Assembly (NCBI GenBank): GCA_937966555.1
Contig: CALCLY010000012.1
Location: forward strand, 1 to 64,000
From: CALCLY01 sp900552775
GTDB lineage: Bacteria > Bacillota > Clostridia > UMGS1883 > UMGS1540
Reading direction: 5' to 3'
Length of the DNA stretch: 64,000 bases
The first letter of the stretch is position 1. Every line of letters begins with the position of its first letter. Below are positions 1 through 7,272 of the stretch, one piece after another. Made by a program: the position numbers and the translations under genes. The notes under the pieces are model-generated. The model was not told the origin of the DNA. It saw only the letters and a program-made list of their open reading frames with translations, and did not search any database.

Positions 1-649
1 AACGGTGGTCTATGCGGTCGGCAATGGAATTTTGCTCTAAATACTTGTTTGCAAGTTCCGCCCATTTTGACCGCCATAATTCCGCTTTGCTCTGTTCGTT
101 CCAGTCAATCGTATCAACCTTTTTCGTTTTGAAATTTCCGTTTTTCAGCTTGATACGCTCACCGTTTTTGTCGGTGATGTATTCCTTTTTTGACTTTGCG
201 CCCCATTCGCCGTTTTCATTAAGCGGTCGCATAGTCAGCATAATATGTGCGTGTGGATTGCCGTCCGATTTATCGTGAACGGCAATATCCGCACACATTC
301 CGACAGATACAAAATTATCGTTTACATATTCACGCACAAGTAAAATTTGCTGCTCCCGATTTAATTCTTTCGGTATGGCAAGTTCGATTTCTCTTGCAAG
401 CTGTGAATTTTTTGACTTCTCGATTTTCTCGACCGAGTTCCACAAAACCGCCCGATTTTGAAAGTCGGGCGGTGCGTGAGAGGGTAACAAAATTTCCGTA
501 TGTGCAATTCCGCTTTTCCTTGTGTAATCGTGCGTGATACCGTCATAATTGTTTATCAGCTTTTCGCCGCTTCGATATGCGGCGGCTGCAACGGCTGATT
601 TGCCTTTGCCCCTGCTGATAATTTTTATACTGCAATGATAGATTGCGAT
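1..649 (-). CDS. MobA/MobL-family relaxase, N-terminal part (cut by window edge)
   Basis: Relaxase that would nick oriT and pilot the single strand during conjugative mobilisation. About 216 residues are readable with no stop before the left edge. The start region reads AIYHCSIKIISRGKGKSAV followed by AAAAYRSGE, the classic MobA/MobL N-terminus with its early Tyr. Around residue 130 lies HDKSDGNPHAHIMLTMR, the histidine-rich metal-binding motif of HUH relaxases. The codon at the expected start position (647-649) is ATC rather than ATG, although an AAAGGAGG ribosome-binding site sits exactly 7 bases upstream. The gene may therefore use a rare start, be weakly translated, or be mutated. The C-terminal half lies outside the window. 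Family assignment is firm; functional state is uncertain. Confidence 0.88.
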   Translation of the reverse strand, partial: MAIYHCSIKIISRGKGKSAVAAAAYRSGEKLINNYDGITHDYTRKSGIAHTEILLPSHAPPDFQNRAVLWNSVEKIEKSKNSQLAREIELAIPKELNREQQILLVREYVNDNFVSVGMCADIAVHDKSDGNPHAHIMLTMRPLNENGEWGAKSKKEYITDKNGERIKLKNGNFKTKKVDTIDWNEQSKAELWRSKWAELANKYLEQNSIADRIDHR

Positions 650-656
650 AGTAAAA

Positions 657-664
657 CCTCCTTT
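657..664 (-). promoter_or_regulatory. Ribosome-binding site of the relaxase
   Basis: AAAGGAGG on the minus strand, 7 bases before the ATC at 647-649. The perfect match and spacing are the main reason for placing the start at that non-canonical codon. The nearest in-frame TTG lies upstream of this site and cannot use it. Confidence 0.8.
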
Positions 665-670
665 CGGGCA

Positions 671-703
671 ACAAAAAAAGAGCAACCGTTTATGATTGCT
701 CTT
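671..703 (-). terminator. Rho-independent terminator after the small membrane protein gene
   Basis: On the minus strand an 8-bp stem (AAGAGCAA/TTGCTCTT, 678-703) is followed by seven T. It lies between the stop of the 744-1010 gene and the relaxase ribosome-binding site, so it would end the upstream transcript or attenuate read-through into the relaxase. Confidence 0.75.
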
Positions 704-743
704 AAATGTAATATTAAGTTTTAACTTGCGTATAAACCGGAAT

Positions 744-1010
744 TTACCTTTTGATCTTAGGACCAACCGCCTTTAATATCAATATGAGAATTGCCATCAC
801 GGCAATTTGCACAAAGGTGACAAGAATCATAAGACCACGCGATTCATAATAGCAGAAGTTGCCCCAATTTATAATTACTTCAACAATTACGGTCAATAGG
901 ATACTAAACCAAACATATCTGCGATTGATAAAGTAAGATACAACAGGCAAAATAAATGTTAATGGAAATACAATTGGCGATAAGAGATACTGGATGATTA
1001 CTGCTAACAT
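744..1010 (-). CDS. Small integral membrane protein, function unknown
   Basis: An 88-aa protein made almost entirely of hydrophobic segments: about residues 3-25, 33-50 and 60-82, with a short charged loop INRRY between the first two and a basic tail (GPKIKR). That predicts three transmembrane helices and a cytoplasmic C-terminus. ATG is preceded by GGAGGG at good spacing. The gene has its own promoter-like sequence and its own terminator, and sits between the relaxase and the hairpin array, so it is probably cargo or an accessory gene of the mobile element. I do not recognise the family with confidence. Confidence 0.65.
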   Translation of the reverse strand: MLAVIIQYLLSPIVFPLTFILPVVSYFINRRYVWFSILLTVIVEVIINWGNFCYYESRGLMILVTFVQIAVMAILILILKAVGPKIKR

Positions 1011-1046
1011 TGTAAGCCCTCCAAATTCCGATTTATTATTGCAATA

Positions 1047-1075
1047 ATTATATCATACATTGCTGATTAAAACAA
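1047..1075 (-). promoter_or_regulatory. Promoter for the small membrane protein
   Basis: Minus strand: TTGTTT (1070-1075), 17-bp spacer, TATAAT (1047-1052). The -10 is perfect and the -35 is a partial match. It lies about 37 bases upstream of the ATG at 1010. Confidence 0.6.
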
Positions 1076-1165
1076 TGGTTTGATATGATTTTCTCACTTT
1101 TGCACAACAAATTTTTCACTTGACGTTTTGTGTCAAACTTGTTTTGATATAAAATATCAAGTCAA

Positions 1166-1358
1166 CAAAACAGTTTTCGCAAAAACTGTTTTGACGCTAT
1201 ACGCAAATTTTATTTTGCGTATAGCACAAAGGGGTATGGGGAAAATGCAGTTTGCCCCATAATGAAAACAAATGCGAAACGCCGATTTGTTTTCATTCGC
1301 CCTCGGCAGAGCGCACACACCTGTAAGGTGTATAAGTGCGCCCTTGTTAAAACAAGGG
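1166..1358. other. Dense array of hairpins, candidate oriT
   Basis: Five inverted repeats stand nearly end to end. They are AAAACAGTTTT/AAAACTGTTTT (1167-1192); a perfect 12-bp GCTATACGCAAA repeat with a 6-base loop (1196-1225); ATGGGG/CCCCAT with an extra inner AAA/TTT (1236-1260); a perfect 13-bp AATGAAAACAAAT repeat (1261-1297); and the nested GCGCAC-ACACCT hairpin (1311-1341). A further 8-bp hairpin, CCCTTGTT/AACAAGGG, follows at 1341-1358 and covers the stop of the DUF3847 gene. No convincing gene lies here. Between a relaxase and its accessory gene, this is the expected position for an origin of transfer. The nic site cannot be assigned from sequence alone. Confidence 0.55.
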
Positions 1359-1634
1359 ATTGCCATCGTCCGCCGTATGCTCCCGTAAATTCTTAACTTT
1401 CGCCCTCACGCTCTCGCTCGAAAAGATTTCAATTAAAAGCGTTTGCAGCTGCTCATTTGAAAAGTCCTCTGCGTTACCGATTATGCTTTCCAAAATTGCC
1501 CCTCGCTCGATTAACCGTTTTGTCCGTTTCTTGCGTTCGGCTTGCTTTTGCTCCGATATGAGCCGCTTTTTCTTGTTATTGAGCTGCTTGATTTGTTCCT
1601 CTGCCTTTGCAATTTGTTCATCATAATTTTTCAT
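1347..1634 (-). CDS. DUF3847-like mobilisation accessory protein
   Basis: A 95-aa, highly charged protein. Residues 1-35 form a heptad-like coiled coil (KAEEQIKQLNNKKKRLISEQ), then a basic stretch RKKRTKRLIERGAILESI. This resembles the small DUF3847 proteins that accompany MobA/MobL relaxases in Firmicute mobilisable elements. Such proteins are presumed to help the relaxase bind oriT, by analogy with MobC; that role is inference. The ATG follows AAAGGA at good spacing. The stop codon lies inside the last hairpin of the array at 1341-1358. It is encoded upstream of the relaxase on the same strand, consistent with one mobilisation module. Confidence 0.7.
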   Translation of the reverse strand: MKNYDEQIAKAEEQIKQLNNKKKRLISEQKQAERKKRTKRLIERGAILESIIGNAEDFSNEQLQTLLIEIFSSESVRAKVKNLREHTADDGNPLF

Positions 1635-1666
1635 AAATCATCGTTCCTTTCTGTATTTTGGGCATG

Positions 1667-1700
1667 AAAAAAGGACAGCCGATTTTTCGGTTGTCCTTTT
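1667..1700 (-). terminator. Rho-independent terminator of the 659-aa surface protein gene
   Basis: Minus strand: AAAAGGACAACCGA, loop, TCGGCTGTCC, then TTTTTT. The stem is about 14 bp with one G-T pair. It lies 23 bases after the stop at 1723. Confidence 0.8.
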
Positions 1701-1722
1701 AATATTGTATGTTTTTTTTGTT

Positions 1723-3702
1723 TTAATTTTCTTTTTCTGCCAACAGATTTTTTGTAATAATAACCTTTTGTTCGTTTTCCAGCCATTCAACACTTGCACC
1801 GAGATGTTCGGAAATGAAACGAATTGGCGTATATGTACGGTCATTTTCTATAAATGCCGGAGAATCAAGTTTGACATTCTCGCCGTTTACAACGGCATAC
1901 TCTGCACCTATGGTAATAAGGATAGTTACATCTTCATTAGTTTTAAGGTTTTTACCCTTAATTGTTACAAGTTGTTTATCGCCGTTCCATTCAACGACAG
2001 CACCCAAGCTTTCAGCAACAAACCGTGCCGGAAGCATTGTTCGGTCATTTACAATTTTCGGCGCAACATCATTTGTCTTTATTTTTCCGAAAACAGAGGC
2101 ATCTTTTTTGCCGATAGTAAGAATTATTTGATTTTTAGAGTTATCTGTTTTCTTTTCCGCCCAAGCCGCATAAAGCGTCATACTCTTTGTTACCTTTGCA
2201 GAAAAATCATACTTTGTTTTAAGTTCTTTATCAGTATACCAGCCGGCGAAATCAAAGCTTTCTTTTGTTGGCGCTGCAGGTTCTTTAAGAACTGTGTTTT
2301 TTTGCACATGCTCAGAGCTTATCTTACTGCCGCCGTTGGTTTCAAACGAAACAGTATAGGTCGACGTTGAATGTCCACGACTGCCGCCGCTTGACTTGGA
2401 ATATAGTTTCGTTTCTCCTGTCAAGGTTTCATAATTATCCGTATCGGTTGGCGTAAATAACCATTTATAATATGTATTTGCGTTAACAACGGTTGTATCT
2501 GCAATGTCCGCACCATCGTTTGTTATCCATTTTACTGTACCCGATACATTAAAGGTTGAAGCTTCCGCAGTGATTGCAGCATCGGCAAGAGTTTTGCCTT
2601 CCGAGGTAATCGGCGTATATTTCGGTGTTCCTGTTGGCTTGGCTTTGGCAATGATCCATGTTATTTTAACAGTGTTTGCTGTATTGTCTGACCATTTGCC
2701 CATTTTGGGTGAAACAAAAATTTTATATGTACCCGCCTTTGTTTGAACATTATTTCTAATATTCATTTTTTCGGGATCATACCCAATCACTTTTGCCGTT
2801 TGCTCCGTGCCGTTATATGTATATGTGCCATCAACGGAAAGAGTGGGTTTATCGGGCGCTGTTATTACAGATGTATGTATTCTTGTATAGCGTGCTTCTT
2901 TGACAAATTCATCGGTGCGCTGAGTATATTGGTCTATAAATGCCGGCAACTGCGATATCGTGATCTCTTCAAATGTCGATTTGTTATAAATATTTGTTTC
3001 ATCTGTTTTTAAATAATCTTCATCAATATAATATTCACCGTCTTGTACGTTTTGAGGTATGTCTGCCGAAAGGGTGCTGATGTTTGTTTTCTCATCATAA
3101 TTAACCGACAGCATAAATTCTTCGCTATGCGAGCCCGAGCGCTTAAAATATTTTCCGTCAAATGCGCTGTAATCTCCAACTTCTGTTGCTTGTCCGCCGA
3201 TAAGAGATATGGTTTCGTAATTGTCCGCCTCAGTATATGTTTTAATCGCGTGTATCGGATTATATTGTACCTCAACATCATATGTCATTATATAGGTTTC
3301 ATATTTATGAGAGTATGTATATCCGCTGTTTTGAATAATATTTTCGGTACGTTCTTCTATGAGCATTGTGTTAGCATCATCTTTTATTACTGAACCTATC
3401 TGACGCAGACTTTTAATTAATGTATCATGTTTTTGCTGCATTTCCTTTGTTTTTTCTTTATAAGAAGAAATATCCAAATAGCCGTCTGACGATGCAGTTT
3501 GTTTGTAATTAGTCACAATGGTATCTGCACCGTCTATGTCTTCATGGATTGTTACGTTAATGTACATTTTTATTTGAGTATGTGTTATATTGGGATCTAT
3601 GGTAATGGTCGGAATATCATAATTTGCAAAGACATTCACATTTATACCGAAAAATATAATGCACAGAAATGATGCTAGCAGCTTATTATTTGTTCGTTTC
3701 AT
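1723..3702 (-). CDS. Secreted surface protein with InlB-type repeat and paired copper-amine-oxidase-like domains
   Basis: A 659-aa exported protein. Residues 1-26 form a signal peptide (basic MKRTNNK, hydrophobic core, VFA cleavage). The N-terminal half has no family I recognise. Around residues 290-420 are two strand-rich repeats resembling bacterial Ig-like or MBG-type modules (VDGTYTYNGTEQTAKVIGYD). Near 450-515 is a Listeria/Bacteroides InlB-type repeat (FETNGGSKI to FAGWYTDKE to LYAAWAEKK). The last ~130 residues are a copper-amine-oxidase N-terminal-like module with two half-repeats (NDRTMLPARFVAESLGA and NDRTYTPIRFISEHLGA). This architecture is common in Clostridia cell-surface adhesins or wall-binding proteins; the ligand is unknown. 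ATG follows AAAGGA. It has its own terminator and no cotranscribed neighbour. Confidence 0.85.
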   Translation of the reverse strand: MKRTNNKLLASFLCIIFFGINVNVFANYDIPTITIDPNITHTQIKMYINVTIHEDIDGADTIVTNYKQTASSDGYLDISSYKEKTKEMQQKHDTLIKSLRQIGSVIKDDANTMLIEERTENIIQNSGYTYSHKYETYIMTYDVEVQYNPIHAIKTYTEADNYETISLIGGQATEVGDYSAFDGKYFKRSGSHSEEFMLSVNYDEKTNISTLSADIPQNVQDGEYYIDEDYLKTDETNIYNKSTFEEITISQLPAFIDQYTQRTDEFVKEARYTRIHTSVITAPDKPTLSVDGTYTYNGTEQTAKVIGYDPEKMNIRNNVQTKAGTYKIFVSPKMGKWSDNTANTVKITWIIAKAKPTGTPKYTPITSEGKTLADAAITAEASTFNVSGTVKWITNDGADIADTTVVNANTYYKWLFTPTDTDNYETLTGETKLYSKSSGGSRGHSTSTYTVSFETNGGSKISSEHVQKNTVLKEPAAPTKESFDFAGWYTDKELKTKYDFSAKVTKSMTLYAAWAEKKTDNSKNQIILTIGKKDASVFGKIKTNDVAPKIVNDRTMLPARFVAESLGAVVEWNGDKQLVTIKGKNLKTNEDVTILITIGAEYAVVNGENVKLDSPAFIENDRTYTPIRFISEHLGASVEWLENEQKVIITKNLLAEKEN

Positions 3703-3748
3703 ATAATTCGTCCTTTCTGAATTTTTTTATAATTGTTTCAGTTATTTT

Positions 3749-3787
3749 AGATTTTTAGAGTAGAGTTTTAATCTCTACTCTAAAAAT
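3749..3787 (-). terminator. Perfect 16-bp inverted repeat, terminator-like
   Basis: GATTTTTAGAGTAGAG and its exact complement flank a 7-base loop. The AT-rich base supplies a T-run on either strand. It lies downstream of the damaged SLH-type gene and upstream of the surface protein gene, both on the minus strand, so it most likely ends the former transcript. Confidence 0.6.
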
Positions 3788-3828
3788 CGGTATAACAAAA
3801 TAACTTATATATTAACGATAGCTTTTAT

Positions 3829-4559
3829 TTAAAATGAATATTTACTGTCAATTAAATCATATAATCGTAACAGCGTGATTATTACTTCTTCTTTTGTTAT
3901 ATTATTTTGCGGTTGAAATTCACCTGCATCATTCCCGACAAAGAGCTTTAAATATGACACTTCGTTAACACTGTTTATTGCCCAGTCAGATATATTTTCC
4001 CAATGTAATTGATTTGATTTAGCTTTGGTACCAATCCTTCATTTACAGCATTGTCAACATCGCTCCGTGCCCATACTGACGGATTAAATGTTATTTCGTC
4101 GTTTCCTATAATAAGCCTTTCTGTTTTTAATGCATAGATAAAATCAAGCAAACGATTATATTCGTTTCTATCAACAGCATATTGCTTGTCTTTAATTACC
4201 ACGCGTTGTCCGTCCAGAAAAAGCAGTTTATCAATTAATCCATTTGTAGTTTTAAAATTCATACTTACATATGAACCATCAGAAGAATTAATAGCTTTTC
4301 CGTCATCAATGAGGTTTAGGGAATTTATGTAATGTACAATATAAATAATATTGTTTGTTGCCATAGTTGAATAACTGAAATTTTTCTTAAGGTATAATTC
4401 ATCTATGTTTTGGGGTATCCCTTGCCCTGTTTTAATATTAAAATCAAGTGAAGCAATATTATTATATTGTAATATTGTACTTTCCTTTGCATTGGTTAAT
4501 GGCATGAAATTCGTCATAATTAAAGCTACAAGTGTCAATAATATAAAAAGTTTTTTCAT
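3829..4559 (-). pseudogene. Secreted protein with SLH-type C-terminus, frameshifted
   Basis: The first frame gives 194 aa from ATG 4559 (SD GGAGGA) to a stop at 3975. It has a signal peptide (MKKLFILLTLVALIMTNF, cleavage near TNA) and an SLH-like start WARSDVDNAVNEGLVPKLN near residue 165. At about 4005-4030, an AT-rich stretch, the reading moves to another frame that continues to a stop at 3829. That frame encodes an SLH core (ISDWAINSVNEVSYLKLF, then QNNITKEEVIITLLRLYDL). The two halves would join naturally if one base were gained or lost. So either the gene is frameshifted or the base call is wrong. SLH domains normally anchor proteins to the cell-wall polymer. It follows the 4578-4853 fragment by 18 bases, probably as one transcript. 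Confidence 0.65.
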
Positions 4560-4577
4560 AGTGCATCCTCCTCAACA

Positions 4578-4853
4578 CTAATATTGCAATCTAAGCTTCA
4601 TATTGATATTACCCTCTTTTTTATAATATTCTAAACGAAGACCCTTTTCTCCCTCATCAAAATTCAATGTTAGTGTTGCACCGCTTTTTACATTGATGTC
4701 AATACGCTTTTCTATCGACGCATCAACAGATACATTGCCTGTAATATTCATTTCAGTAGTTTCTGCGCTTTCCAAGGCTGAAAAGAAATCAGCTTCGCTT
4801 GTAATATTAGTGCTTTCGGCAAATGCAACTTGTGTCAAAAGTGAAACAAGCAT
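4578..4853 (-). CDS. Short exported protein, probable gene remnant
   Basis: A 91-aa reading frame with a hydrophobic start ending in a signal-peptidase-like VAFAES, then a strand-rich region (NVSVDASIEKRIDINVKSGATLTLNFD) of the kind seen at the start of right-handed beta-helix surface proteins. The assumed ATG has no ribosome-binding site, lacks the usual basic residues, and is preceded closely by an in-frame TAG. The ATG with a good AGAAAGGA site (near 4901) opens a different frame. The 5' end is therefore probably damaged, and the short length suggests a remnant of a larger adhesin. It is transcribed from the strong promoter at 4939-4967. Confidence 0.45.
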   Translation of the reverse strand: MLVSLLTQVAFAESTNITSEADFFSALESAETTEMNITGNVSVDASIEKRIDINVKSGATLTLNFDEGEKGLRLEYYKKEGNINMKLRLQY

Positions 4854-4938
4854 TGCAAAAGACTATGTATGTATGTACCGATTTTACGTCAAACAACATA
4901 GGCTACCAAGTCCTTTCTGCAAAAAACTATACAATTTT

Positions 4939-4967
4939 ATTATAATATAAATTTCTTGTATAGTCAA
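4939..4967 (-). promoter_or_regulatory. Sigma-A type promoter for the secreted-protein pair
   Basis: Minus strand: TTGACT (4962-4967), 17-bp spacer, TATAAT (4939-4944). Eleven of twelve bases match consensus. It would transcribe the 4578-4853 and 3829-4559 genes. The stretch from 4968 to 5170 upstream of it shows no gene or clear structure. Confidence 0.75.
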
Positions 4968-5170
4968 CGCTTTTAGAGCGTTTTCAGCGTTTTGCACTAT
5001 AATTTTTGCCGATTGAAATAGAGCCGATTTCAGTAAATCGCATTTTTTTAATTTCATCTCTTGACACGCAAAAACCGCACTTCTAATATAAACACATTAC
5101 ATATATCAAAACAAGATTTTTAATCTCTCGCACCCAAGTCTTGACTTGATGTTTTGACCTAAAACCGCTG

Positions 5171-5485
5171 TTATATGCTCTCTTTATGCCTACTGTCTAT
5201 GTTGGAAATTATGTTATTCTTTATTGCGTAATTTCTTGCCTTTGCTCTGCGTTCCTCGCTGTATGGGGAAGTAAAGCGTACTGACAGCCGCTTTTTGTCA
5301 ACCTCATAAGATACTGCGCCGCAAGGGCAGGCTGTTATAAGCCTTGCGCATTTCGGGTTTTGTCTGCTGAATTTTGCAAGCCTGTTTTGCAATGCTTTGT
5401 TGTAAGTATAAATATTTGCCGTAGGCTCGGCTTCGTTGAATAAGATTATAGTTTCTTTCTCGTATTTTGTAAGTCTGCATTTCAT
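5171..5485 (-). CDS. Conserved hypothetical protein of mobile elements
   Basis: A 104-aa basic protein beginning MKCRLTKYEKETIILFNEAEPTA, a start I associate with small proteins carried by Firmicute conjugative and mobilisable elements. The middle has a CARLITACPCGAVSYEVDKKRL segment, and the C-terminus is rich in Arg/Lys. In related proteins the central part looks like a small zinc-like or beta-hairpin fold, but no function is established. ATG follows AAAGGAG at good spacing. It lies downstream of a terminator and a truncated gene tail, so the element seems to have lost its upstream partners. Confidence 0.6.
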   Translation of the reverse strand: MKCRLTKYEKETIILFNEAEPTANIYTYNKALQNRLAKFSRQNPKCARLITACPCGAVSYEVDKKRLSVRFTSPYSEERRAKARNYAIKNNIISNIDSRHKESI

Positions 5486-5526
5486 TGTATTGTAATCTCC
5501 TTTTTTCGCTTAATTTTTTCAAGTCA

Positions 5527-5558
5527 AAAGCCGCCTCCGAACATTCGGAAACGGCTTT
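5527..5558 (-). terminator. Rho-independent terminator after the truncated gene tail
   Basis: Stem AAAGCCG-cc-TCCGAA / TTCGGA-aa-CGGCTTT with a 2-3 base loop. On the minus strand it follows the stop at 5577 and continues into TTTT. Confidence 0.7.
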
Positions 5559-5576
5559 GCGTTTGTTTATATTATT

Positions 5577-5672
5577 TCATTGTATTGCGGTTATCTGCTC
5601 GGCTCTTGACCTTGCATTTTTAAGTAATTTCCTTGCTTGCGTGAGCAATGCGCTGTCTATCGGCGGAATATC
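5577..5672 (-). pseudogene. C-terminal tail of an unidentified mobile-element gene
   Basis: About 31 codons (DIPPIDSALLTQARKLLKNA and a short basic tail) end at a stop followed by a proper terminator. Upstream, the frame runs into AT-rich DNA unrelated in character, right where the IS481-type remnant begins. This looks like the 3' end of a gene cut by the insertion or deletion that brought in the IS remnant. The parent family is not recognised. Confidence 0.4.
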
Positions 5673-5749
5673 CCAATAGTGTAGTAAGATAGTATACAGT
5701 TTTATGATAAAATAAATGCAAATAAAATACTGAAAAAGGAGTGTTTTAA

Positions 5750-5960
5750 ATGCCGTGGAGGAGTAAAACTGTGGAAAACTTAAGGAAAGAATTTGTATTA
5801 TCAGCAAATGAAAGCATGAACTTCAGCGCACTGTGCAGAAAATTTGGAATAACGCGAAAAACCGGCTACAAATGGGTGAAACGATACGGCGAATCGACTT
5901 CGCTGTCAGATAAAAGCCGCGCTCCGAACCTCATTGCCAATAAAAAAAGATTAAAAAACA
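5750..5960 (+). pseudogene. IS481-type transposase, N-terminal fragment
   Basis: About 65-70 codons from an ATG with AAAGGAG encode MPWRSKTVENLRKEFVLSAN followed by a helix-turn-helix (MNFSALCRKFGITRKTGYKW) and LSDKSRAPN. This is the typical N-terminus of IS481-family transposases. The DDE catalytic domain (more than 200 residues) is missing. After about 5960 the same frame continues into unrelated protein sequence, so the fragment is fused to the AraC remnant. It cannot be an active transposase. Confidence 0.75.
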
Positions 5961-6279
5961 GCTCACTCACAAAACCGTACTACGGCTGTTGCTATGCCGG
6001 CGTTGAGGAATTTATAATCCCTCTGCATTACAACGGTCTCCTTGTATGCAGTATTCATATTTCGGGTTATCGTGGAGGATTGGAAAAATCACAGTACAAA
6101 ATGAAAAATATCAGCAAACAATGCACAAAGCAAAACAACTTATTCGCACAACCAATATGAGTATTAGTGAAATAGCTTTTTCGGTCGGTTATAATGATTC
6201 CAATTATTTTTCATATGCATTTAAAAAGCATATCGGAATGTCTCCTAAAGCATATCGTGAGTCAAGCTTTAATTTTTGA
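5961..6279 (+). pseudogene. AraC-family regulator with PocR-like domain, broken
   Basis: The first ~130 bases, in frame with the IS fragment, read CCYAGVEEFIIPLHYNG and LLVCSIHISGYRGG, which resembles the end of a PocR-type ligand-binding domain. From about 6118 a different frame encodes KAKQLIRTTNMSISEIAFSVGYND and then FSYAFKKHIGMSPKAYRE. That is the second helix-turn-helix of an AraC DNA-binding domain, ending at 6279. The N-terminus, the first helix-turn-helix and the linking frame are missing. It is thus a pseudogene with at least a 5' truncation, an internal deletion and a frameshift. Confidence 0.7.
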
Positions 6280-6336
6280 TAAAGCCGCAAAATATACTGT
6301 TATTCAAATATTTTATGCAAAAGTAACCGGTTATAA

Positions 6337-7164
6337 TTAAATAAGCGCACGGTATTGTTTAGGTGTTACTCCGACTGTTTTCTTAAACATTTTTATAAAG
6401 TAGCTACTGTCTCCAAAACCACAATCAAAACCTATTTCTGTTATATTTTTGTCGGTAGAAAGCAGGAGCTTCTTTGCGTTTTCTATTCGAACCGAGTTGA
6501 GCAGACTGCAATAACCTGTGCCAAGGTTATCGGACAAAATACGGCACATATAACTGTAACTGATTCCAAGCCGCTTCGCCATTTGTTCCGCCCCGGGTGC
6601 AACGGCAAAGTTTCTTTTTAAAAAATGTACTATTTCATATATATTTTTATCTTTTGTCGGTTCAACGAAACTAAGACCCCTTTGTGTCCACTCGCGGTAA
6701 ACATATGCATATATCCGCAAAATTTCAGCATAAATAAGAAGTTTTCCGACATAAGAGTCTTCGTTTAATTTTAATCTGTTTATAATCGAAGCAATTTCAC
6801 CGTTGTCTTTTATAAAGCAGTGGTCGTTAATTTGAGCCGTTTCAAACGGAAGCAATATTTTTTCTTCGGGAGCGTCTGTGTCACAAATAGCATCAGTTGA
6901 AACACCAATAACCATTTTTGTTGTTTCAACATTGTCGCATATCATATAATGAAGTCTTTGCGGAGGAACAAAAAACAATTCTCCGCCGGAAATTTCATGC
7001 CATTTATTGTCAAAAAAAATCTTCATATTACCCTTTTCAACATATACCATTTCAATACAGTCGTGCCAGTGCATATTTGTGTTTGATCTTCCGATTTGAT
7101 AGTCAGTAATATATTTCCTATTCCCGATACCGTCAAGGCTTTTAAGTAAAAATTCCGCCCGCAT
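6337..7164 (-). CDS. AraC-family transcriptional regulator
   Basis: A 275-aa regulator. Residues 25-105 form a cupin-type sensor (HWHDCIEMVYVEKGNMKIFF, SGGELFFVPPQRLH), the usual sugar-binding fold of this family. The last ~100 residues hold two helix-turn-helix motifs (MAKRLGISYSYMCRILSDNL and ITEIGFDCGFGDSSYFIKMF, then KKTVGVTPKQYRA). ATG follows AAGGTG. It is divergent from the EamA transporter/GH20 pair with a ~108-bp AT-rich gap, so it most likely controls those genes in response to an amino-sugar or oligosaccharide; the ligand is inference. Confidence 0.9.
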   Translation of the reverse strand: MRAEFLLKSLDGIGNRKYITDYQIGRSNTNMHWHDCIEMVYVEKGNMKIFFDNKWHEISGGELFFVPPQRLHYMICDNVETTKMVIGVSTDAICDTDAPEEKILLPFETAQINDHCFIKDNGEIASIINRLKLNEDSYVGKLLIYAEILRIYAYVYREWTQRGLSFVEPTKDKNIYEIVHFLKRNFAVAPGAEQMAKRLGISYSYMCRILSDNLGTGYCSLLNSVRIENAKKLLLSTDKNITEIGFDCGFGDSSYFIKMFKKTVGVTPKQYRALI

Positions 7165-7272
7165 AATAAAATCACCTTAATAATAGATTTGTTACATTAT
7201 TTTATAGATTTATTATATCATACATATTTAAAATATGCTACTATAAAATAAAAGAGCTCGGAGGAAAAAGAA

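Noticed and set aside
1157..1366. A 69-codon minus-strand frame over the hairpin array
   Set aside because: Its sequence simply reads through the inverted repeats, it has no ribosome-binding site, and it overlaps the end of the DUF3847-like gene.
4860..4915. ACAT tetranucleotide repeats near the start of the secreted fragment, as a phase-variable switch
   Set aside because: Only about three units are present, and a TAG lies in the coding frame directly after them, so gaining or losing a unit would not restore the gene from the upstream ATG.
5304..5522. A 72-codon frame overlapping the mobile-element hypothetical gene
   Set aside because: It is out of frame with a better-supported gene that has a good ribosome-binding site and family-like sequence.
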